This document shows, one piece after another, positions 8,092 to 15,801 of a stretch of 64,000 nucleotides of DNA (position 1 is the first letter of the stretch; each line of letters starts with the position of its first letter). A program made the position numbers and the translations under genes. Under the pieces are notes generated by a model that searched no databases, was not told the origin of the DNA, and saw only the letters and a program-made list of their open reading frames with translations. This DNA comes from JAXLYX01 sp046351215 (GTDB lineage: Bacteria; Myxococcota_A; Polyangia; Polyangiales; Houyiibacteriaceae). Location of the stretch: the NCBI GenBank assembly GCA_046351215.1, contig JAXLYX010000007.1, positions 62,001 to 126,000 on the forward strand. Reading direction: 5' to 3'.

Positions 8092-8937
8092 ATGGATCCG
8101 TCAAGACGGGGCTCCGCCGCCGAGCTCCCTCGTGCTAGGCCGTATCGTGTGGAAGACGAGAACCGGGAATCCCTCGCTCGCCTGGTCGAGGTCGTGCGTC
8201 GCCTCCTCGGTCCGGGCGGCTGTCCGTGGGACCGTGAGCAGACGCTCGAGAGCATGCGTTCGTACGTCCTCGAGGAAGCCCACGAGGTGGTGGACGCCAT
8301 CGACGCGGGAACGCCGGAAGGCCTCCGGGAGGAGCTCGGGGACCAGCTCTTCCTCGTCGTCTTCCTCACGGAGCTCGCGAGAGCCCGTGGATGGTTCGCG
8401 CTCCACGAGGTGGTCGAGGGGATCGCCGCGAAGATGACCAAGCGGCATCCGTGGGTCTTCGGGGACGCGGAGGCCGCGGATGCGGGCGCCGCCATCGCCG
8501 GCTGGGAAGCGATGAAGGCGAAGGAGAAGTCGGAGCGCGGCACGCTCTCGGGCGTCCCGCTCGCGCTGCCGGCCTTGCTCCGCGCGCATCGCGTCGGCGA
8601 GAAGGCGGGGGCGATGGGCTACGACTGGCCCGACGCCGCGAGCGTCCGCGCGAAGGTCGGCGAGGAGCTCGCGGAGCTCGACGAGGCCCTCGCGAGCGAC
8701 GATCCCGCGGCCATCGAAGCGGAGCTCGGGGACGTGCTCTTCGCGCTCGCGAGCCTCGCTCGCAAGCGGGGGGTCGACGCCGAATCGGCGCTCCGGGGCA
8801 CGCTCGATCGGTTCTCTCGGAGGTTCCGACATGCCGAGCTCGCCGCCGCCGCGTCGGGACGCAGGCTGCCCGACCTGACGGACGCGGAGCGCGACGCGCT
8901 CTGGGAGGCGGCGAAGCGCGCGACGAGGGAGTCGTAG
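8092..8937 (+). CDS. mazG: MazG nucleoside triphosphate pyrophosphohydrolase
   Basis: The 281-residue protein has two MazG modules, as in E. coli. The first carries GGCPWDREQTLESMRSYV followed by the metal-binding EEAHE and EELGDQLF pair. The second has the MGYDWPD entry and EELAELDEAL plus EAELGDVLFAL. It hydrolyses NTPs and dNTPs to monophosphates plus PPi, cleaning the nucleotide pool and lowering (p)ppGpp-dependent stress signals. The start is the ATG at 8092; the first ~25 residues are less conserved, so an internal start is possible. It diverges from tetR and converges on epmA. Confidence 0.92.
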   Translation: MDPSRRGSAAELPRARPYRVEDENRESLARLVEVVRRLLGPGGCPWDREQTLESMRSYVLEEAHEVVDAIDAGTPEGLREELGDQLFLVVFLTELARARGWFALHEVVEGIAAKMTKRHPWVFGDAEAADAGAAIAGWEAMKAKEKSERGTLSGVPLALPALLRAHRVGEKAGAMGYDWPDAASVRAKVGEELAELDEALASDDPAAIEAELGDVLFALASLARKRGVDAESALRGTLDRFSRRFRHAELAAAASGRRLPDLTDAERDALWEAAKRATRES

Positions 8938-8969
8938 CCCTCGGACCGAGGTGCCGCGAGGCTCGTGCC

Positions 8970-10184
8970 TCAGAGACGGCTCGAAGGGACGGCGAGCACG
9001 TCCTCGAGCGACTCGGACGACGTCGCGAGCATCACCAGACGGTCGAAGCCGAGGGCATTGCCCGCGGCCGGCGGCATGCCCTCCTCGAGCGCGGCGAGGA
9101 AGCGCTCGTCGACGGGATAGACGTCGAGCCCGAGCTCCTCTCGCGCAGCCCGATCGGCCTCGAAGCGTGCTCGCTGCTCGATCGGATCGGTGAGCTCGCC
9201 GAACCCGTTGCAGAGCTCGAGCCCGCCGACGTAGGCCTCGAACCGCTCGGCGACGCGCGGATCGTCCGGCGCGAGCCGCGCGAGGCTCGCCATCGAAGCC
9301 GGCCACCGATGGAGGAAGACGGGGCGGTCCTGGCCGAGCACGGGCTCGATTCGCTCGATCAGCAAGCGGTAGAAGCGCTCCTCGTCCGGCAGCACGTCGA
9401 ACATCGAGACGTCGGCGTAGCGTCGGAACGCCTCGTCGACCGTGAGCCTCTCCCACGTCACGCCGACGTCGAGGGAGCGCCCGCCGCGGCGTACGATCGA
9501 CGAGCCGTCGTTCAGCGCGCGGACCACATGACGGACGAGGGCCTCGGTCTCGTCCATGAGCGCGTCGGCGGACGCGAACGCGCGGTACCACTCGACCATC
9601 GTGAACTCGGGCTCGTGGTTCCGTCCGGCCTCGTCGCGCCGATAGCAGCGTCCGATCTGGTAGATGCGCGGGAGCCCGCCGGCGAGCAGGCGCTTCATCT
9701 GGTATTCGGGGCTCGTGCCGAGGTAGCCCGTGACCGGGCCACCGCGGACCTCGAAGGCCGCGAGATGCACGTCGAGGCCGGGGCTCGGGACCACGGTCGG
9801 GGTCTCGACCTCGAGGTAGTCGCGCCCGTCGAAGAACTCGCGCACGGCTCGGTGCGCCCTCGCGCGGCGCACGAGGTTCCGGGCCCGGAGGCCCCCCCGC
9901 GATTGGAGGCGCTGGAAGTCACCGTCCGGCGATGGGAACGGACGTCGCGGGCTCGAGTGCACCTGGAACGCGACGCGCGTCAGCCGGCCTCCGAGGACCG
10001 AGGCCTCGACGCTGACCCAGGCGCCGAGGGGCGCCGACGTTCCCCGGACGGGCAGGGTGCCCGTCGCGTCCCAGAGCACGATCCCCTCGGAGTCGACGGA
10101 AACGACGCGACCGTCGAGCCGGACCTCGGTCCCGTCCGGGAGCGAGGCGACCGACGCGACGGTCGTGGGATGGCGCGGGGCCAC
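8970..10184 (-). CDS. epmA: EpmA: EF-P lysine-34 (R)-beta-lysyl ligase, with extra N-terminal OB-like domain
   Basis: The last ~310 residues form a class II LysRS-like catalytic core of the EpmA/GenX/PoxA family: VETPTVVPSPGLDVHLAAF, GYLGTSPEYQMKRLL, IYQIGRCYRRDE, HEPEFTMVEWYRA (motif 2) and GNALGFDRLVML (motif 3). EpmA joins (R)-beta-lysine to a lysine of elongation factor P. efp sits 13 bp upstream on the same strand, strong context support. The usual enzyme is ~325 residues with no anticodon domain; here ~85 residues precede the core and read like an OB beta-barrel (EVRLDGRVVSVDSEGIVLWD, ATGTLPVRG, GAWVSVEA). EpmB, which makes beta-lysine, is not in the window. The start is a GTG at 10184. 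Confidence 0.9.
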   Translation of the reverse strand: MAPRHPTTVASVASLPDGTEVRLDGRVVSVDSEGIVLWDATGTLPVRGTSAPLGAWVSVEASVLGGRLTRVAFQVHSSPRRPFPSPDGDFQRLQSRGGLRARNLVRRARAHRAVREFFDGRDYLEVETPTVVPSPGLDVHLAAFEVRGGPVTGYLGTSPEYQMKRLLAGGLPRIYQIGRCYRRDEAGRNHEPEFTMVEWYRAFASADALMDETEALVRHVVRALNDGSSIVRRGGRSLDVGVTWERLTVDEAFRRYADVSMFDVLPDEERFYRLLIERIEPVLGQDRPVFLHRWPASMASLARLAPDDPRVAERFEAYVGGLELCNGFGELTDPIEQRARFEADRAAREELGLDVYPVDERFLAALEEGMPPAAGNALGFDRLVMLATSSESLEDVLAVPSSRL

Positions 10185-10197
10185 GTGGCTCGAGGGC

Positions 10198-10761
10198 TCA
10201 GCCCTTCACGCGCTCGACGTACTCGCCGGTGCGGGTGTCGATGCGGACCTTCTCGCCCTGGTTCACGAAGAGCGGGACGGTGATCTCGAGGCCGGTCTCG
10301 GTCTTCGCGGGCTTCTGGACGTTGCCGCTCGTGTCGCCCTTGAAGCCGGGCTCGGTCTCGGCGATCACGAGGTCGACGAACGTCGGGGGCTCGATGCCGA
10401 TCGCGCGGCCCTGGAAGAAGGTCACGTCGACGTTCGTGCCGTCGAGGAGGTAGTAGACGGTGTCGCCGAGCTGCTCGTTCGAGAGAGTGAACTGCTCGTA
10501 GTTCGACGTGTCCATGAACACGCGCCCGTCGCCCTCGGGATAGAGGTACTGCATGGTGCGCTGCTCGGTGTCGGCCTTCTCGAGCTTCTCGCCGCTCTTC
10601 CAGGTGCGGTCGATGACCGAGCCGGTGATCATGTTGCGGAGGCGCGAGCGGACGAAGGCCTGGCCCTTGCCCGGCTTGACGAACTGGTGCTCGATGAAGA
10701 CGTAGGGCTGACCGTCGATGACGATCTTGAAGCCCTTCTTGATGTCGGTGGTATCGGCCAT
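10198..10761 (-). CDS. efp: Elongation factor P
   Basis: The 187-residue protein has the three EF-P beta-barrels. It binds ribosomes stalled on consecutive prolines and promotes peptide-bond formation. The modification loop reads FVKPGKGQAFVR, with the acceptor lysine at about K32 (E. coli K34), exactly the context used by EpmA. The C-terminal domain has GLEITVPLFVNQGEKVRIDTRTGEYVERV, the family signature. The downstream gene is epmA, so substrate and modifying enzyme form one operon. A promoter-like pair lies at 10809-10837. Confidence 0.96.
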   Translation of the reverse strand: MADTTDIKKGFKIVIDGQPYVFIEHQFVKPGKGQAFVRSRLRNMITGSVIDRTWKSGEKLEKADTEQRTMQYLYPEGDGRVFMDTSNYEQFTLSNEQLGDTVYYLLDGTNVDVTFFQGRAIGIEPPTFVDLVIAETEPGFKGDTSGNVQKPAKTETGLEITVPLFVNQGEKVRIDTRTGEYVERVKG

Positions 10762-10808
10762 GGCTGCTTCTCGCTCGGACGGGCACGAGCCCGACTCGGG
10801 GGCTCCGC

Positions 10809-10837
10809 CGTGTAGCCGGCCCCCCTGATGGAGTCAA
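10809..10837 (-). promoter_or_regulatory. Probable promoter of efp-epmA
   Basis: On the minus strand TTGACT is separated by 17 bp from TACACG, about 50 bp before the efp start. Just upstream (10841-10863) lies a G/C inverted repeat (GCCCCC...GGGGGC) shared with the divergent TPR gene; it may be an operator or only composition. Confidence 0.45.
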
Positions 10838-10902
10838 GTCGCCCCCGTCCCCGGGGTGGGGGCGCTTGCCATCGGGCCGCCGGGAGGCTACGGAGGCGGG
10901 CG

Positions 10903-11784
10903 ATGCGCGAGGCCGACGAGGAAATCCGCGAGATCAAGAAGGAGATCATCGAATCCCGTGGTCTCATCATCAAGACGAACAACCTCGTCAACGCGCTCGG
11001 CGCCGACATCAAGTCGATTGCCAAGCGTCAGGCGGGCTACGAGCGTCGCTTCAACCTGAACAGCTGGGTCGCGTACGTCCTGTTCGCGGCGCTGTCCTTC
11101 ACCGGCCTCAAGCTGATGTCGGACGCCCGCATCCGCGAGATCCAGTCGGAGATGACCGGCCTCTCGCGCGAGGTGCGCGAGCTGCAGCGCGATCTCGCCG
11201 AGGAGACCCGCCGCAACGAGCAGCGCGCCCGCGCCGAGGTCAAGGCCGGCCGCTTCTACGATCTCGTGCGCCAGCAGCGCCGCCAGGAGGTCGTCGACGG
11301 CTACCTGGCCATGTCGCAGGAGAACCTGTCGCGCGCCGAGTCGGCGTTCTTCCGCGACATCTACGACCAGTTCCGCCTCGACCTCTCCGTGGCGGCCTAC
11401 CAGACGGGGCTCTCGCTCATCCGGGCGGGACGCTTCGCCGAGGCGGCCGACAAGCTGCAGGAGTCGATGCGCCTCCGCGACGACGCGGCCCACATGCCGG
11501 CCGTGAAGTACAACCTCGCGATCGCCCTCCGTTCGCTCGGACGACAGAGCGAGGCGATCGTGTACGCCCGCCAGGTCGTCGAGCAGAACATGGACCGCGA
11601 GCTCCAGGACGACGCCATGTGGCTCGTCTCGGAGTGCGCCGAGGAGCTCGACGACTACGACACGGCGATCGACTCGCTGCGCACGCTCCTGCGGCGCTGG
11701 CCCCGCTCGAGCTACGCCCAGGCCGTGCGCCCGCGTCTGCGGGATCTCATGGTCCAGCAGCGCCGCGGACCCACTCAGGGGTGA
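10903..11784 (+). CDS. Membrane-anchored coiled-coil/TPR protein
   Basis: The product has 293 residues from the ATG at 10903, which has a strong GGAGG ribosome site 6 bp upstream. The N-terminal ~50 residues are a charged coiled coil (EADEEIREIKKEIIESRG). A single transmembrane helix lies at about 54-70 (WVAYVLFAALSFTGLKL), then a second coiled coil to about residue 125. The rest is TPR-like (AAYQTGLSLIRAGRFAEAADKLQ; KYNLAIALRSLGRQSEAIVYA; YDTAIDSLRTLLRRWP). It probably scaffolds a complex at the inner membrane; no enzyme motif. It is divergent from efp and followed by a patatin gene. The exact family is not recognised. Confidence 0.75.
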   Translation: MREADEEIREIKKEIIESRGLIIKTNNLVNALGADIKSIAKRQAGYERRFNLNSWVAYVLFAALSFTGLKLMSDARIREIQSEMTGLSREVRELQRDLAEETRRNEQRARAEVKAGRFYDLVRQQRRQEVVDGYLAMSQENLSRAESAFFRDIYDQFRLDLSVAAYQTGLSLIRAGRFAEAADKLQESMRLRDDAAHMPAVKYNLAIALRSLGRQSEAIVYARQVVEQNMDRELQDDAMWLVSECAEELDDYDTAIDSLRTLLRRWPRSSYAQAVRPRLRDLMVQQRRGPTQG

Positions 11785-11844
11785 GGCCGCACACCATCCG
11801 ACCTTCGTCGGAACGGGAATCGGGAACCGCGACTCTCCCCTGGC

Positions 11845-11873
11845 TTGACGGGCCAGCTGGCCTCAGGTTCAGT
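11845..11873 (+). promoter_or_regulatory. Possible promoter of the patatin gene
   Basis: TTGACG is followed after 17 bp by TTCAGT, 43 bp before the ATG at 11917. The -35 is good and the -10 weak, so this is a tentative call. Confidence 0.3.
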
Positions 11874-11916
11874 GATGGAGTGCGCTCCACCGCGGGGCGG
11901 CCAGGAGTCGGGTAGG

Positions 11917-12837
11917 ATGCGACGACCGCGGATCGCGTTCGTGGGTTCGGGTGGTGCGACCAAGGGCGTCGCCCATCTCGGAGTTCTCCGTGCGATCGAA
12001 GAGCTCGATCTCGGGGTCGACATCTTCGTCGGGGCTTCGGCCGGGGCGATCGCCTCGGCGTACTTCGCCCAGGGCTACACCGCGGACCAGATGGTCGATT
12101 GGTTCCGGCCGTTCTACCGGCAGCGGTACCCGCAGAGCTCGATGAAGACCCGCTTCTTCTTCGCGCCGCCGAACCGCGAGCAGCTGAGCAGCCCCGGGTA
12201 TCTCTCGAGCGGCCTGCTCTCGGCGGATCGCTTCGAGCGCTTCCTCGCCGAGACGCTGCCCACGAACGACTTCCGCCAGCTCGACAAGCACGTCCTCGTC
12301 ACGGCGACCGACATCGACGGTCGCGGGCGCGTCGTGTTCGGTCGCGGCTACCGCGACGACGTCCCCATCAGCCAGGCCGTCGCCGCCTCGAGCTGCGTGC
12401 CGCTCCTGTTCCGCCCGTTCCGCATCGGCGATCGCTACTACTGCGACGGCGAGCTCGTGCGCACGCTGAGCATCGATCTCGCGGTCGAGGCGGGCGCGGA
12501 CGTCGTGATCATCTCGAACGTGTACCGCCCGCACGTGACCCGCCCCGGCCAGCCGTCCCTCGTGCACGAGGGCATCGCGGGCATCTCGCGTCAGACGCTG
12601 AACATCGTGCTGAGCGAGAAGGAGAAGCGGGGCATCGATCTCATCAATCGGCTCTACCCGCACGTGACCGTGCTGAACGTCTCGGCCGACCTCGGGCGGT
12701 ACTCGTTCACGTCGACGACGAACGCGCGCAAGCTGCTCACCCGCGGCTACCGCGAGGCCCTGCGCGTGCTCGCCGCGGCGAAGCGGCGCGGCGTCTTCGA
12801 TGTCGTGAGCAACGTCCACACGGTCGGCCAGGCCTGA
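11917..12837 (+). CDS. Patatin-like phospholipase
   Basis: The 306-residue protein has the patatin Ser-Asp dyad layout: the oxyanion loop GSGGATKGVAHLGVL (about 10-24), the nucleophile elbow VGASAGAIAS with Ser at about residue 41, and the catalytic Asp in YYCDGELVRT (DGE in place of the common DGG/A). The family hydrolyses acyl esters of membrane lipids. No signal peptide is seen, so it is likely cytosolic or peripheral. The ATG at 11917 is chosen because the conserved core begins directly after it; earlier in-frame codons lack family sequence. It converges on cutA. Confidence 0.88.
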   Translation: MRRPRIAFVGSGGATKGVAHLGVLRAIEELDLGVDIFVGASAGAIASAYFAQGYTADQMVDWFRPFYRQRYPQSSMKTRFFFAPPNREQLSSPGYLSSGLLSADRFERFLAETLPTNDFRQLDKHVLVTATDIDGRGRVVFGRGYRDDVPISQAVAASSCVPLLFRPFRIGDRYYCDGELVRTLSIDLAVEAGADVVIISNVYRPHVTRPGQPSLVHEGIAGISRQTLNIVLSEKEKRGIDLINRLYPHVTVLNVSADLGRYSFTSTTNARKLLTRGYREALRVLAAAKRRGVFDVVSNVHTVGQA

Positions 12838-12867
12838 GGCCCCCCGTGGGTCGAGGGACGGTCGGGC

Positions 12868-13197
12868 TCAGCTCGCCGTCGTCTCGCGCGCGACCCACTC
12901 CAGGTAGGCGGGGTTCCCGTCGGCGGCGCGGAGCGCCACGATCTCGGGGAGCTCGTACGGATGCTCCGCTCGGAGGAAGCTCGCGAGGGCGTCGAAGCGC
13001 CATCGCGTGGTCTTGATCACGAGCTGGACCTCCGCGTCCACCGTGACCTCGTCCTTCCACCGGTAGACCGACCGCACGGCGGGGAGGATGTTCACGCAGG
13101 CGGCGAGCCTCGCTTCCACGAGCCCGCGCGCGAGCCGGTCGGCGACCTCGTCGTTCGGCGCCGTGCAGAGGACCACCCAGACCTCGTCGTCCCGCAT
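12868..13197 (-). CDS. cutA: CutA-like divalent-cation tolerance protein
   Basis: At 109 residues it matches the small trimeric CutA family (ferredoxin-like fold related to PII). Signatures are VVLCTAPNDEVADRLARGLVE, AACVNILPAVRSVYRWKDEV and the end HPYELPEIVAL followed by NPAYLEWV. CutA has been linked to copper tolerance, but its molecular role is unsettled. It is last in a three-gene minus-strand unit, 9 bp behind the lipoprotein gene. Confidence 0.92.
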   Translation of the reverse strand: MRDDEVWVVLCTAPNDEVADRLARGLVEARLAACVNILPAVRSVYRWKDEVTVDAEVQLVIKTTRWRFDALASFLRAEHPYELPEIVALRAADGNPAYLEWVARETTAS

Positions 13198-13206
13198 TCG
13201 TCCCTC

Positions 13207-13830
13207 CTAGAGCGCCACGATCGGGCGCGGTCGTCCGGGTCGTACCACGACGATCCCCTCGCCGAGCCAGCCGGGCAGCAGGGCGTGGAGCACCTGCGAT
13301 CCGAGCGGCGTCAGCGGGAGGCGGACCACGCGGTCGTCCGCCTCGAGGCCCTCGGGCAGCTCGTGGGTCCCGAGGTAGGCCGGGAGCGTCGAGACCGAGA
13401 TCCGCGACCCATGGACCAGCGCGTCGAGCTCGGTCGAGGATTCCTGGCCCGTCCGGAGCGGCGAGCGCTCGACCGCGTCGAGCACGGGGCCCCGATCGCG
13501 GTCCACGGGGCCCATGCGAGGCAGGGCGCGACCGACCGGGTCGTCGACCAAGGCCTCGAGCGTCGTCCGATCCCCGTCGAGCACGGCGCGCAGCAGGCGG
13601 GCTGCCAGCTCTCGGGCCTCGTCCTCGCCGTCCGTGAGGCGGAGGCCGGCGGCCGCGCCGGTCGTCGTCGCCTCGGTCGTCACCTGGCCGCGGGCCGGGG
13701 GAAGGGCGCTCGGGGGATCGACTCCGGGGCCGCCCCGCACGGACAGGCGAGCCGGCGGAGGAACCGCCGACGACGTGCACGCGGCGGCGCCGAGCACGGC
13801 GCCGAGCAGGGCCACCCGGGCGGAGCTCAC
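13207..13830 (-). CDS. Putative lipoprotein of unknown function
   Basis: The 207-residue product starts at a GTG (13830) overlapping the TGA of the upstream gene (GTGA). The first ~20 residues are a lipoprotein signal, VALLGAVLGAAAC, with the lipobox Cys at about residue 18, so the mature protein is predicted to be membrane-anchored. Pro/Ala/Thr-rich sequence follows to about residue 55, then an acidic domain without recognised motifs, ending VVVRPGRPRPIVAL. It is sandwiched between a degenerate glutamine amidotransferase and cutA. No function is assigned. Confidence 0.7.
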   Translation of the reverse strand: MSSARVALLGAVLGAAACTSSAVPPPARLSVRGGPGVDPPSALPPARGQVTTEATTTGAAAGLRLTDGEDEARELAARLLRAVLDGDRTTLEALVDDPVGRALPRMGPVDRDRGPVLDAVERSPLRTGQESSTELDALVHGSRISVSTLPAYLGTHELPEGLEADDRVVRLPLTPLGSQVLHALLPGWLGEGIVVVRPGRPRPIVAL

Positions 13831-14600
13831 AAGCGCGACTCCCGGACGTCGAGGGCGCGCGTGACGAAGAGCAGCCCCCGCTCGCCGCTCCGGGTCGCGA
13901 CCTCCGGACGCGCCGCCGCAGCGTCGACGAGCGCGGTGATGCGGGTCTCGTTCTTCCCGGCGGGACTCACGGGGAGCCTCACGACGTAGTCGAGCGGCTT
14001 GCCCACGGCCAGACCGACGGTCCGTATGCCGTTCGTGAGCAGGGCGGCGAACGCCGGTGTCGTGCGCGCCCGCATGGCCGCCCGGTCGAGCGCCCGCCGG
14101 ATCGCGTCCTCGATCACGCCCTCCGGGAGCTCCGGGTCGTCGATGCGCCCGGAGTCCGGCAGCTCGGCGAGCACGGCAGCGAAGAGGGCCTCCGCCGTCG
14201 TCCCGCTCCCGAACCCTCGGCGCAGGTGGTCGGGGAGCCCCTCGACCCATCGCTCCCGCGCGTCGGGGTCGTCCGACTCGGCCCCCGTCGTCGCGAAAGC
14301 CCAACGGCGATAGCGGTACGGGCCCGTCGACTGGGCGCGGAACCCGGTCGCCGCGGCCTTGGAGAGCGCGACCAGCGCGCAATCCGTCCGGACATCGTCG
14401 CCGACGACGTCGGCGAGCACGGCGGGCGTGCCCTCGGGCAGGGGGCGCTTCTGGTGGAGAAGCTCGTCGCCCTGGAAGAAGACGAATCCGAACGATTCGC
14501 CGCCCCGGGCCGTCGGCAGGAGGGCGTTCAGCGCCGGGCTCCGCAGCACCGGCCGCAGCGCGTCGACTCGATTCGCATGGATGCCTAGGATTCGGTTCAC
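13827..14600 (-). CDS. Degenerate class II glutamine amidotransferase-like protein (YafJ/EgtC fold, catalytic residues lost)
   Basis: 257 residues from the GTG at 14600 (VNRILGIHANR). Alignment by eye follows YafJ-type class II glutamine amidotransferases: the MCxLLG opening appears as V-N-R-I-L-G, the GWGIxxY segment as SFGFVFFQGDEL, the AHIRxA segment as VALSKAAATG, the WxxAHNG segment as RRWAFATTG, ETDSEKAF as GTTAEALFAAVL, and MLLSDG as ALLTNG. The N-terminal Cys nucleophile and the Arg, Asn and Asp of the active site are all replaced, so amidotransfer is not expected and a binding or structural role is inferred. It is the first gene of a unit with a lipoprotein and cutA. An earlier ATG (14654) is possible but lacks family sequence. 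Confidence 0.65.
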   Translation of the reverse strand: MNRILGIHANRVDALRPVLRSPALNALLPTARGGESFGFVFFQGDELLHQKRPLPEGTPAVLADVVGDDVRTDCALVALSKAAATGFRAQSTGPYRYRRWAFATTGAESDDPDARERWVEGLPDHLRRGFGSGTTAEALFAAVLAELPDSGRIDDPELPEGVIEDAIRRALDRAAMRARTTPAFAALLTNGIRTVGLAVGKPLDYVVRLPVSPAGKNETRITALVDAAAARPEVATRSGERGLLFVTRALDVRESRL

Positions 14601-14732
14601 GGACGCCTCCGGGAGAGGACCGCCGCGCGAAGTCGCGACGAAGGAAGAGTACACCGGGATCGTGCCACGCCGGCCCGCCGGTCGACGAGCCGTCCACCCG
14701 AATTCGCGGTCCGCCGCGAGTCCGTGATAGCC

Positions 14733-15635
14733 ATGGGACGCATGGCGGGCGACGCGGATCTATGGGTGGATTCCTACCTCGATCACCTCCGGGTCGAGCG
14801 TTCGCTCTCGCAGAACACCGTCGAAGCCTATGCGCGCTGCCTCGCACGTTGGTCGACGTACCTCGAGGCGCATGACCTCGATTTCCGCGCGATCGGGGAC
14901 GGTGACGTGGCCGGCTTCCTCGTCACCCTCTCCCGGCAGGGGCTCGATGCGCGATCGCAGGCCCAGTACCTGAGCGCCGTCCGTGGGTTCCACCGCTTCG
15001 TGCTCCACGAGAAGGAGTCCGACCGCGATCCGACCGATCTGGTGGAGGGGCCACGGCTCGCACGTCGTCTGCCGGTGGTCCTCACCCGCGACGAGGTCGA
15101 GCGTCTCCTCGCGGCCCCCACGGGCGACAAGCCGAACCGGGTCCGCGATCGGGCGATGCTCCATCTCATGTACGCGGCCGGTCTGCGTGTGTCGGAGTTG
15201 GTCACGTTGGGGCTCGGTGATATCAACCTCGATTCGGGGTTCCTCGCGGCCTACGGCAAGGGACGCAAGCGACGGGTGGTGCCGGTGCACGGTATCGCCA
15301 TCGAGTCCGTGCGCGCGTACCTGGCGAGCGTCCGGCCGAAGTGGGCGAGGGAAGGCGAGCGGGCGCTCTTCGTCACCGCACGCGGCGGCCCCATGACGCG
15401 TCAGATGTTCTTCGCGGCCGTGCGGAAGTACGCGCTCGAGGCCGGTATCACGAAGACGCTCTCGCCCCACAAGCTGCGGCACTCCTTCGCGACCCATCTG
15501 CTGCTCGGCGGCGCGGATCTCCGGGTGGTCCAGACGCTCCTCGGTCACGCGGACATCGCGACGACGGAGGTCTACACGCACCTCACGGGCGAGGACGTCC
15601 GGCGCATGCACCACAAGTTCCACCCCCGCGGCTGA
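14733..15635 (+). CDS. xerD: XerC/XerD-family site-specific tyrosine recombinase
   Basis: About 300 residues. The N-terminal SAM-like core-binding domain opens with LWVDSYLDHLRVERSLSQNT. The catalytic domain shows the R-H-R-H-Y set: Arg in AAGLRVSELV, His and Arg in SPHKLRHSFATHLL, His in LLGHADIATT and the nucleophile Tyr in EVYTHLT. Length and the central LARRLPVVLTRDEVERLL fit XerD, which resolves chromosome dimers at dif with FtsK. XerC cannot be excluded by sequence. No mobile-element context is next to it. Alternative starts are GTG 14724 and ATG 14742. No dif-like site was spotted nearby. Confidence 0.9.
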   Translation: MGRMAGDADLWVDSYLDHLRVERSLSQNTVEAYARCLARWSTYLEAHDLDFRAIGDGDVAGFLVTLSRQGLDARSQAQYLSAVRGFHRFVLHEKESDRDPTDLVEGPRLARRLPVVLTRDEVERLLAAPTGDKPNRVRDRAMLHLMYAAGLRVSELVTLGLGDINLDSGFLAAYGKGRKRRVVPVHGIAIESVRAYLASVRPKWAREGERALFVTARGGPMTRQMFFAAVRKYALEAGITKTLSPHKLRHSFATHLLLGGADLRVVQTLLGHADIATTEVYTHLTGEDVRRMHHKFHPRG

Positions 15636-15718
15636 AACACGGTGGAAACCGTCGGGGCGGAAGGGGCGCCCGCCTAGGGTTTTCTCGTGGTTCCGGCAAG
15701 CGCTGTCCGTGGGCGGTG

Positions 15719-15727
15719 TGCTATAAG
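15719..15727 (+). promoter_or_regulatory. Possible extended -10 promoter of icd
   Basis: TGCTATAAG, an extended -10 (TGn plus TATAAG), lies 75 bp upstream of the icd ATG. No convincing -35 is seen, as is common with extended -10 promoters. Confidence 0.35.
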
Positions 15728-15801
15728 CCGCGCGCACGGAAAATCGACTATCGGCCCGCGCACTTACGCCCCCTTCGCCGCGTCACGGAGGTATCCGGAT
15801 C

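Noticed and set aside
14733..15635. Tyrosine recombinase as part of an integrative element
   Set aside because: No attachment-like repeats or phage/ICE genes nearby; size and motifs fit housekeeping XerD.
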